Part shown: positions 1 to 6,011 of the stretch, in pieces
How positions within the stretch are numbered: the stretch's first letter is position 1
How the letters are laid out: the number at the start of each line of letters is the position of its first letter
Origin: Gammaproteobacteria bacterium
Lineage (GTDB): Bacteria > Pseudomonadota > Gammaproteobacteria > Arenicellales > JAHEKD01
Assembly (NCBI GenBank): GCA_024638545.1
Contig: JAHEKD010000001.1
Location: 1 to 7,397, forward strand
DNA length: 7,397 nucleotides
Direction: 5' to 3'
Made by a program: the position numbers and the translations under genes
Notes under the pieces: generated by a model
The model's database searches: none
What the model saw: only the letters and a program-made list of their open reading frames with translations
Told to the model about the DNA's origin: nothing

Positions 1-761
1 AAGTGGTTGTGCACAGTAATACTACAGCGGGTGTTTCAAATTTTAACTGTGTCCAGACCAGCTCGAAACGGGTAGACTGCGCTGTTCGAATTAGCAGTTC
101 GGGTGACTTGAAACTGAAGGCTATGGATTTGGCTGGCAATATTATTAGCAAGAGCGAAAACGGTTATATCATTGATCTCGTTGAAGCGGATGCTCAAAGA
201 CCGCTTATTTGGTTTAATTCACCTACAAAAGTCAGTTCGTATCCGATTACAGACACAACAGTGGTCGTTCAGGATAATGAATCGATTCTGGCGAGTGATG
301 TTTTGGTGCACAGTGATACCACGGCTGGCATATCCTACTTCAGCTGTAATCAGACCCACTTAAAACGTGTGGATTGCAAGATGAAAATTGATCAATCAGG
401 AGATCTGAAAATTAGAGCCGTCGATGCGGCAGGTAATGTCACCCATAACAGCAAAAAAGACTACCTGATCGATAACGAGGATTTCCTATGGATCAAAGTC
501 AATGCACCGACCAAAACCAGCTCGAGTCCGATTACCGATACGACATTCACTGTGCGAAGTGATGAACCGATATTAGCGAGTGGAGTCAAGCTGCGTTGGG
601 GCAACACGGCAGGCGTTTCAAACCTGATATGTGTTCAAACCAGCGCTATGCGGCTGGATTGTCGAATAACAATTACAAGTTCGGGTGATTTAAAATTAAC
701 AGCAGTTAACCAGGCCGGTCGGGCGACACATAAAAATGTAGACGGCTACATCATCAAATAA
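1..761 (+). CDS. C-terminal part of a large Ig-like repeat protein (5' end outside window)
   Basis: The reading frame is open from the window edge to a TAA at 759-761. The GTG at position 3 lies inside a repeat, so it is not a start; the gene begins upstream. The visible 252 residues contain about three copies of a 95-99 residue module. Each has a TAG-(V/I)-S core, a cysteine pair ten residues apart (16/26, 115/125, 210/220), an SGDLK strand and an AGN/AGR turn. Linkers carry a (S/A)PTK...PITDTT motif. This looks like tandem beta-sandwich domains of the bacterial Ig-like or cadherin-like kind, usual in secreted or surface adhesins, with each cysteine pair probably forming a disulfide. The protein ends right after the third module, with no sorting signal, membrane helix or autotransporter barrel, so any anchor or export signal must lie upstream. 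Function beyond a surface or extracellular repeat protein is unknown. Confidence 0.75.
   Translation, partial: VVVHSNTTAGVSNFNCVQTSSKRVDCAVRISSSGDLKLKAMDLAGNIISKSENGYIIDLVEADAQRPLIWFNSPTKVSSYPITDTTVVVQDNESILASDVLVHSDTTAGISYFSCNQTHLKRVDCKMKIDQSGDLKIRAVDAAGNVTHNSKKDYLIDNEDFLWIKVNAPTKTSSSPITDTTFTVRSDEPILASGVKLRWGNTAGVSNLICVQTSAMRLDCRITITSSGDLKLTAVNQAGRATHKNVDGYIIK
3..758 (+). repeat. Three tandem Ig-like coding repeats (periods about 297 and 285 bases)
   Basis: The TAG core of the modules recurs at residues 8-10, 107-109 and 202-204 of the visible protein, giving periods of 99 and 95 residues. The modules share the cysteine pair, the SGDLK segment and the PITDTT linker. DNA identity is clearly lower than protein identity, so the copies are old rather than recently expanded. 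More copies probably lie upstream. Confidence 0.75.
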
Positions 762-797
762 AGGCCGGTAATGACTCAAATGTACCTGTGAATATTT

Positions 798-824
798 GCC
801 GGCAGTAAAAATCATATTGCCGGC
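798..824. terminator. GC-rich hairpin after the repeat-protein gene
   Basis: Positions 798-807 pair with 815-824 as a 10-bp stem (GCCGGC core, one G-T wobble) with a 7-base loop, 37 bases after the stop codon of the repeat protein. No T-run follows on the plus strand, so it may be a Rho-assisted end or an RNA-stabilising stem rather than a classic intrinsic terminator. Confidence 0.4.
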
Positions 825-871
825 GCGGCGTTAACAAGAGTATATCAATATTAATCGAATAGTAATTCAGA

Positions 872-902
872 TAACGGAGGGATTAACACTGTCCCTCCGT
901 TA
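872..902. terminator. Perfect 11-bp inverted repeat, terminator-like
   Basis: TAACGGAGGGA at 872-882 is matched exactly by TCCCTCCGTTA at 892-902, with a 9-base loop. It is the strongest hairpin in the gap after the repeat-protein gene. No T-tract of four or more follows, so termination is plausible but not proven; a binding site for a dimeric regulator is the alternative. Confidence 0.45.
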
Positions 903-1146
903 ATCACAAATCATTGCTGTTGACGATAAATACTGACGGTGACCGGTATGTTTGTCACACGTATCTTTAATTGATCATTTCGTTGACCTAAGTGTCGGGT
1001 CTGAACGGATAAGTTCATTCAAGGTGCTGACAGCCGGTGGATGCTTCAATCGTATTTTCCACAGCAAATCGACATAAGCGATATCGTTTGCATTCGCTCA
1101 GATTTATTACCTGTGCTTTAAGGATAAACTTTTAATCTTAACCATT

Positions 1147-1152
1147 TATAAT
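1147..1152 (+). promoter_or_regulatory. Candidate -10 box for the thioesterase gene
   Basis: A consensus TATAAT occurs upstream of the first gene of the catabolic cluster. Bases 17 upstream (around 1124-1129) match TTGACA poorly, so it may need an activator or may be chance in AT-rich DNA. Confidence 0.3.
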
Positions 1153-1184
1153 AAGTTGACCCGAACTAATGATGAGACCCGGTT

Positions 1185-1676
1185 ATGCCAGTAGACTTTT
1201 CCGATCCAATCCGCACGTCGGTGCAAACCGTAAAACCCGAGTGGTGTGATTATAATGGCCACATGAATGTGGCCTATTACACGCTGGCGTTTGAGAATGC
1301 TGCGTTTGAGGTACAGGAAATCATCGACTTAGGGGAGCGCTATGTGACTGAAGAGCGCCGCAGTCTTTTTACCACCAAGGGAGCTTACACATATTTGCAG
1401 GAGCTGAGTGTGGATGCACCGCTCTATGTAGACTACCTGTTTCTGGATTATGCACCCAAACTTTTTCATGTGTTAATGGAAATGTATCACGCTGAAGAAG
1501 GATTTATGGCGGCCTATACTGAGCAGCTGTTGATGCATGTCGATCTTGATCAGCGCCGTACCGTAGCCTTTGGTGAAGATAAACTTCAGTTGCTTGAAAA
1601 CTATTGCCGGGGGCAGGCAGCCCATCAGCGCCCCGGGGGCCTGGGTGAAGCAGTTGGTATAAAGAAAAAAACCTGA
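1185..1676 (+). CDS. Hotdog-fold acyl-CoA thioesterase (4HBT family, betainyl-CoA thioesterase-like)
   Basis: The 163-residue protein has the family's usual length and a complete C-terminus (VGIKKKT). Near the N-terminus, EWCDYNGHMN (residues 19-28) is the 4-hydroxybenzoyl-CoA thioesterase signature, with D22 as the likely catalytic acid. YLQEL, FHVLMEM and a late LMHVDL follow in the order of single-domain hotdog thioesterases. From family knowledge, close relatives occur in L-carnitine degradation loci, hydrolysing betainyl-CoA to glycine betaine; the exact substrate here is inferred, not shown. Where I recall relatives having a histidine before TYLREL, this protein has KGAYTYLQEL. The ATG at 1185 fits the domain start but has only a weak ribosome site (GAGACCCGG). 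It is the first of three same-strand genes, 114 bases before the M24 gene. Confidence 0.8.
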   Translation: MPVDFSDPIRTSVQTVKPEWCDYNGHMNVAYYTLAFENAAFEVQEIIDLGERYVTEERRSLFTTKGAYTYLQELSVDAPLYVDYLFLDYAPKLFHVLMEMYHAEEGFMAAYTEQLLMHVDLDQRRTVAFGEDKLQLLENYCRGQAAHQRPGGLGEAVGIKKKT

Positions 1677-1790
1677 ACTGCTTCGAGGCGATTGTTTCTG
1701 ACAGATGGCTGGATTTGAAAGAAGTGCTAGATTTAATTTTCTCAAGGGTTAATAATTGCCTTTTAGGATGTAATTGACATTGGCCAGAAG

Positions 1791-3023
1791 ATGAATTTAT
1801 CTCACCCGGATCTATTAGTCGCCCACGATAGCTGGAGTGACCTGTCCATGATTCGGCCAATGCCTGATATCGATTTCGCTCGTTTACATCAATACCGCAT
1901 GACGCGCCTTAAGGATGAGCTGAAAAAGGCCGGCGCTGCAATGTGCCTGCTGATAAGTCCGGTGAGCTTACGCTATGCCGTTGATTACCGTTGCTATGGT
2001 TTATTCCAGTCGCACATTCCAACCAGTTATGCATTCGTCCCGGTTGACGGCCCGGTTTGCCTGTATAACGCCTATGACACGAATTCGAATGCTGATGAAA
2101 ACCGAAAAGGCCATGCCCTGTCCTTTTTCGATGGTGGCTTTCATCTTGGCGACAGCGCGAACGCTATTGCCGACGATGTCGTTAACTATCTTCATGAAAT
2201 TGGTACCGATAACCGGCGCGTGGCAATTGAGTATGTCAATCCAAGCATTACCCAGGCGATGGAGAAAAAAGGACTTGAGGTGATTGATGGCGTCAGGATC
2301 TCAGAGCATGCCAAGGTCATTAAATCTGCCGATGAGGTTGAATGTATTCGCTGGGCAATTGCTGTAGCGGAGCTGGGTATCAGCAAGCTTAAGCAGGCAT
2401 TACAGCCGGGTGTCACCGAAGTGCAGCTATGGGGCCTTTTAAATTATGCCAATCTCGCCAATGATGGCGACTGGCATGATGGCCGAATGCTGGCCTCCGG
2501 TTCGCGTATTAACCCCTGGCTGCAGGAAGCATCGATGCGAAAGATTGAATCAGGTGACCTGGTGGGTTTTGATACGGACATGATCGGGCCATTCGGCTAT
2601 TTCGCCGATATTTCACGCACGTTACACTGTGGACCGGGTAAACCCAGCTCCCGCCAAAAAGAAATTTATCGAATTGCCCACGCTGAAATCCAGCATAACA
2701 TGAACCTTATCAGGCCCGGGCTGCAATTTTCTGAGTTTCAGCTGCAATCGTATCGAACAGACGAGATCTATCATGAAAATAGCTATCCCTGTATATTGCA
2801 TGCCGTCGGCATGTGCGACGAGTACCCAAGAATTAACCCCGTATTTCGCGGTACAAATCCCTATGACGGCGAGTTCCAGGCAGGTATGGTGCTGTGCATC
2901 GAAAGTTATGTAGGCGCCAAAGGCGAACGCGATGGTGTCAAGCTCGAAGAACAGATCTTGGTCACTGAAACAGGTTATGAGTTATTAACAAGTTTTCCAT
3001 TCGAGGATAATCTGCTGGACTAG
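1791..3023 (+). CDS. M24-fold (pita-bread) metalloenzyme, DddP-like putative DMSP lyase
   Basis: The 410-residue protein has a creatinase-type N-terminal domain (about 30-165) and a C-terminal pita-bread domain (about 180-400). All six expected metal ligands are present: D261 and D263 (FDTD), D273 (ADISR), H337, E371 and E386. The spacing, as I recall the DddP crystal-structure numbering (D295, D297, D307, H371, E406, E421), is a constant offset of 34, or 35 after one small gap. The residue described there as the catalytic base, D377, matches D343 in HAVGMCDEYP, and the tyrosine five residues before the histidine is kept (Y332). FDTDMIG, NPWLQE and KLEEQILVTETGYE closely resemble Roseobacter DddP. 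DddP cleaves dimethylsulfoniopropionate to dimethyl sulfide and acrylate. Alternatives are creatinase, ectoine hydrolase or Xaa-Pro peptidase-like enzymes. It stops 4 bases before the Rieske gene, so the two are probably co-transcribed. The ATG at 1791 has only a weak ribosome site. Confidence 0.75.
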   Translation: MNLSHPDLLVAHDSWSDLSMIRPMPDIDFARLHQYRMTRLKDELKKAGAAMCLLISPVSLRYAVDYRCYGLFQSHIPTSYAFVPVDGPVCLYNAYDTNSNADENRKGHALSFFDGGFHLGDSANAIADDVVNYLHEIGTDNRRVAIEYVNPSITQAMEKKGLEVIDGVRISEHAKVIKSADEVECIRWAIAVAELGISKLKQALQPGVTEVQLWGLLNYANLANDGDWHDGRMLASGSRINPWLQEASMRKIESGDLVGFDTDMIGPFGYFADISRTLHCGPGKPSSRQKEIYRIAHAEIQHNMNLIRPGLQFSEFQLQSYRTDEIYHENSYPCILHAVGMCDEYPRINPVFRGTNPYDGEFQAGMVLCIESYVGAKGERDGVKLEEQILVTETGYELLTSFPFEDNLLD

Positions 3024-3027
3024 GTTG

Positions 3028-3991
3028 ATGCCGGGAAATATCCAGAATTTTGACCCGCTCTATGTGGATAAAGTAAAGCAGTTGATTGGCAGTCAGGGAT
3101 TTGAACAGGCTTTTGTTCCGATCGAGCAGGCAAGCGGTTTACCCAATCAGGCTTACTGGTCCGATGAGTGGTTGAAGCTGGAGCTATGCACTTGATGGCA
3201 AGATTCTTTCCCGACCTCATTTTTTTGGGGCCGACCAGCACGATGTCCATAAAGATGGCGGCGGCCCAGCACTCGATCTGATGCAGTTACGCTGTGAACT
3301 CTGGAATGATTGTATATTTGTAAATGTTTCGGGTGACGCACAGCCATTGCAGGAGTGGCTGTTTCCCATGCTTAAAAGAACCAGAAATTACGATTTCTCC
3401 AAACTCCGGTGGGCCGGCAAACTGGATTTTGAACTCAAGGCCAACTGGAAGCTGGTCTATGAAAATTACATGGAAGGCTACCACGTGTTTGCCGTACACC
3501 CGAAATTGCTCAAATTCGCGCCGATGAATGTGCGCTGGTCCGGAGAATGGACCGAGCAGGTGTTTTACAACGATTATATTTTCCCAGCGCCGGCAGAGGG
3601 CCGGGGTGATGGACTGCCTAGATATCCAAATCTGCCGGACGAAGATGCCAGGCGGGGTTTATGGTTTTTATGTTTTCCACATTTTGCTGCTGAAGTTTAT
3701 CCGGATCAATTCACACTGTTAGTGTCATATCCGCTTGCTTCGGATAAAACTCGCGAAGAGCTGCATGTCTTTCTAATTGGGGATGCGGCCGATTCGGAAG
3801 AATACCGTTTGCCTCGTGATGCACTCATTGCAATGTGGGACGATCTGAACAGGGAGGACATCGGCATGCTGGAGTTGCTGCAACTGGGCAGGTTATCACC
3901 GGCCTATGATGGCGGTCGTCGGTCCCCACACTGGGAGGCACCAACCCATGACTTTGGAAGAAGGGTTATCGAGAACATAATCAGCAAATAG
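3028..3991 (+). pseudogene. Rieske oxygenase alpha subunit (GbcA/CntA-like), [2Fe-2S] segment deleted and frame lost
   Basis: The N-terminal part reads from ATG 3028 (PIEQASGLPNQAY, SDEWLKLE) to a TGA at 3193-3195. The rest reads in another frame, open from 3176 to the TAG at 3989-3991. It resumes with WSYALDGKIL, the residues that normally follow the second Rieske CxxH. So the stretch that should encode both CxH and CxxH cluster motifs, roughly 60-75 codons by family comparison, is missing at about 3176-3185, and the frame is shifted. The catalytic domain is intact: ENYMEGYHVFAVH holds a bridging glutamate (codon 3473-3475) and two iron histidines (3482-3484, 3497-3499), and NREDIGM near 3857 supplies the third ligand. 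Glutamate in the bridging position, instead of aspartate, is as I recall typical of quaternary-ammonium oxygenases such as CntA and GbcA. Without its cluster the product could not take electrons. It follows the M24 gene by 4 bases. Confidence 0.8.
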
Positions 3992-5002
3992 TTTGGTACC
4001 CATGCCCAAACAGTGTCCGGGTTCCCACTCGGCTTGTTAGCACGCTATCTACAATCAAGCTCACAAACAAAATTCGACACTTATATTAGTATTGCCCGGT
4101 ATGACAAAAATTGTGCAATTATCAGCTGCTGTTATCACCGGGTCAGTCGTGATCTCAATCTGGCTGCCACTGGCGCAATTATTGTTTGTGCAGGATTCAC
4201 CGGTAACCTCATCAACGCAGTTGCCAATCCGATTGTTTTCAAAGGCATTCGGTGCAGCCACTGTTGCGCTTCCGGGCTAGTGCCGTCGGCAATGGTATTC
4301 ACGCTTGCTCCACTGTACACAGGGTTTTCCAAATGGCATAAAATCCTCAACCGCCTCACGCCACGCAAGCCACATCCTTTAACCGTCTCGCTACGAAGTC
4401 CGGTGAGAAATGCGGGCTAGTGATCATGTCGCCCCAATAATCAATAAACAGGACATTCGCCGAACCCGGGCGGCTTTCAAGGTTACGCAAAGTGGTCATA
4501 TCCGGAATCGCAGCAGCCACCAGTGGTGAGTGCACAATAGCGGCTGTCGAGACATCTATCAACGCATCTATTGCCAGATTTTTGATCCTGCCATGATCTA
4601 GGTGAACGTTTTTGGTTGTGCTAAGTCAATAGCATCGAAACGCTGTAAATGCATAAAAGACAAAAAACCCGGTTGAAGATCTGGCTTTAATTGAACTATT
4701 TTGACGAACCTTAGCGAAAAGTCACACTCACGTATTATTGATCACAATCGACCGGTTAAATATTAAATCAGAAGCGGCGTTGATGATCAGAGATTCACGG
4801 TTTGTGATATTACTATAATATATATTGAGATATTCTAAAGTTACTGAAATAATCATGACTGCAGAATGTTTATCCAACAGGTAGTGGTTATGGTAAGTTT
4901 TCGCCCATTGCATAATGACCGCTAAGGTGTAGTACAGGCGTTGGTAATCGTAACTTCTGTAACAAAACAGAATTGTAAAATCAAATATCAGGATATAGCT
5001 TT
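3992..5002. other. About 1 kb without a convincing intact gene
   Basis: Several open frames of 60-135 residues occur on both strands, but none has a recognisable domain plus a ribosome site. Minus-strand frames at 4135-4625 look the most coding-like and are listed separately. From about 4600 to 5002 the DNA is AT-rich and appears non-coding; it should contain the promoter of the GFA gene. A 6-bp perfect inverted repeat (TTCTGT/ACAGAA, 4955-4972) lies about 30 bases before that gene and could be a weak operator or chance. Confidence 0.5.
4135..4625 (-). pseudogene. Possible decayed minus-strand gene, unrecognised
   Basis: A minus-strand frame is open from 4625 down to a TGA at 4356-4358 (about 89 codons, no good start). 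A second, overlapping minus-strand frame continues from about 4368 to 4135 (about 77 codons). The composition looks protein-like, with segments such as IDVSTAAIVHSPL, VLFIDYWGDM and SVNTIADGTSPEA, and the two frames could be joined by one frameshift near 4356-4368. I do not recognise the family. No ribosome site or start codon supports an intact gene, so chance open frames remain quite possible. Confidence 0.25.
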
Positions 5003-5425
5003 ATGGCAAAAGACTACAAAATTAAGGGAAGCTGTTTATGCGGTAACGTGACCTATGAAATTACGGGTCACATGAATATATTTCAATACTGCCACTGTTC
5101 CCGGTGCCGTAAGTTTACGGGCAGTGCGCATGCGTCTAATCTGTTTGTAAAAAAAGATGATTTCAGATGGCTCTCGGGAGAGCAATACATCGGTTCATAT
5201 GCGCCTGATGAGACCAAGTATTTTTGTACCAGTTTTTGTAAAAACTGCGGCTCCTCACTGCCCTGGCTGGAGAAAAGCGGCCGTACAATGGTGGTGACAG
5301 CAGGGACCCTTGATGATGATCCCGAGGTAAAACCGAAATGGAACATATTTGTCGCCTCAAAAGCGCCGTGGCATGAGGAAACCGCAAATTTACCGAAATA
5401 TGACGCCTTGCCTGTCAAAGATTAA
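5003..5425 (+). CDS. GFA family zinc protein (Gfa/CENP-V domain)
   Basis: The 140-residue protein is a single GFA domain of normal length. Cysteines follow the family layout exactly: CxC at 11/13, CxCxxC at 30/32/35 and CxxC at 79/82. By analogy with Paracoccus Gfa, C11, C13, C79 and C82 would hold a structural zinc and C30, C32 and C35 a second, active-site zinc. HCSRCRKFTGSAHA and KNCGSSLPW are typical family segments. Gfa itself was described as binding S-hydroxymethylglutathione formed from formaldehyde and glutathione, but most family members have no proven function, so a glutathione-adduct role is only a possibility here. The ATG at 5003 is preceded by AGGAT at 4990-4994 at suitable spacing. 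It stands alone, about 1 kb after the Rieske pseudogene and 81 bases before the lipoprotein gene. Confidence 0.9.
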   Translation: MAKDYKIKGSCLCGNVTYEITGHMNIFQYCHCSRCRKFTGSAHASNLFVKKDDFRWLSGEQYIGSYAPDETKYFCTSFCKNCGSSLPWLEKSGRTMVVTAGTLDDDPEVKPKWNIFVASKAPWHEETANLPKYDALPVKD

Positions 5426-5506
5426 CAATAAACATAACATACGTGTTTAAGCGGTTAAGTATTGCTAAACCTGATCTTTTTATATTCACAGTTCCGGAAA
5501 AACAGA

Positions 5507-5905
5507 ATGTTAAATGAATCGAACAAAGCATTAATTGCTTCAGTCCTGTTTGTTATGAGTCTTACAGCCTGTGTACAGTCGTATACCATCCCCACCCACC
5601 GGGTGTCAGACAGTAGCATGCACTGCGGTGAAACAGCGCAACGCCTAGCTGAACTGAATGCAATTAAAAAGCTTGTACTTAAAGAAAAAAATTCCAAAAA
5701 CTTAGTTGCAGGCGTGCTGTTTTTTCCTGCAGTCAGCGGCAATAAGAATAATTTCCGGCAAACCATTGCTGCAGTCAATGCCCGCAAGGCGTTCCTGAGC
5801 GATCTCTACCAGGCCAACGAATGTGTGCACCGGATTCCGGTATATACCACTGAGCAGATAAAACAGATGATTAATAATAACCAGGTCAGGGAATTAGAAT
5901 CTTGA
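5507..5905 (+). CDS. Small hypothetical lipoprotein
   Basis: From ATG 5507 the product is 132 residues. It begins with a positively charged short n-region, a hydrophobic stretch (ALIASVLFVM) and a lipobox (LTAC), so it should be cut before C22 and lipidated, probably residing in the outer membrane or periplasm. The in-frame upstream ATG at 5462 would put 15 extra residues before the signal peptide, while GGAA at 5496-5499 suits 5507. The mature part has two more cysteines (HCGETAQRLAEL and ANECVHR), a lysine-rich helix, a short hydrophobic segment (VAGVLFFPAV) and a second helix (AVNARKAFLSDLY). That order is seen in small envelope lipoproteins of unknown role. I do not recognise a named family. 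It is convergent with the SDR gene on the minus strand. Confidence 0.7.
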   Translation: MLNESNKALIASVLFVMSLTACVQSYTIPTHRVSDSSMHCGETAQRLAELNAIKKLVLKEKNSKNLVAGVLFFPAVSGNKNNFRQTIAAVNARKAFLSDLYQANECVHRIPVYTTEQIKQMINNNQVRELES

Positions 5906-5927
5906 ACACGGCATATTTTTTATAAAC

Positions 5928-6007
5928 TTAAGGATCGTTGGCGTCGACTTTGATGATTTGCCGGTGTCGTTTGGCGGCAGGGTAGGATGAGTATAGTAGA
6001 CGGTTTC
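5928..6007 (-). pseudogene. Decayed second copy of an SDR C-terminal end
   Basis: Immediately after the SDR stop codon, the minus strand again encodes a recognisable SDR tail. ETVYY in one frame matches ETIHF of the intact gene. After a one-base frame slip, PAAKR, a Q-x-I pair and VDAN follow in the order of PAAKR, QTI and VDGN in the intact gene, and the frame ends in a TAA at 5928-5930. The two DNA copies lie about 97 bases apart and share clear stretches such as TCGTTTGGCGGC and GGTTTCTGC. Only about the last 25 codons are present, so this is a remnant of a paralogous neighbour or of a partial duplication. Confidence 0.65.
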
Positions 6008-6011
6008 TGCT

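Larger units (their letters stand above)
762..1184. other. 423-base intergenic region
   Basis: There is no credible gene here. The first part holds the two hairpins annotated separately. The 3' part is AT-rich and should carry the promoter of the thioesterase gene: a perfect TATAAT lies at 1147-1152, 32 bases before the ATG, but no good -35 box is visible at the expected spacing. Confidence 0.6.

Noticed and set aside
3..5. GTG as the start of the Ig-like repeat protein
   Set aside because: It lies in the middle of a repeat module, and the frame is open to the window edge; the true start is upstream.
1473..1860. Minus-strand open frames of 90 and 118 residues
   Set aside because: They overlap the well-supported thioesterase and the start of the M24 gene and show no domain or ribosome site.
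4061..4261. Minus-strand open frame of 66 residues rich in Cys and Asn
   Set aside because: It has no signal peptide, start site or family match, and overlaps other open frames; probably chance.
4013..4420. Plus-strand open frame of 135 residues
   Set aside because: No recognisable domain, no ribosome site and unlikely composition; the opposite strand looks more coding-like.
5083..5418. Minus-strand open frames opposite the GFA gene
   Set aside because: They are antisense to a gene whose cysteine pattern is certain.
5462..5506. Upstream ATG extension of the lipoprotein
   Set aside because: It would place a charged 15-residue segment before a complete lipoprotein signal peptide; ATG 5507 has better spacing to GGAA.
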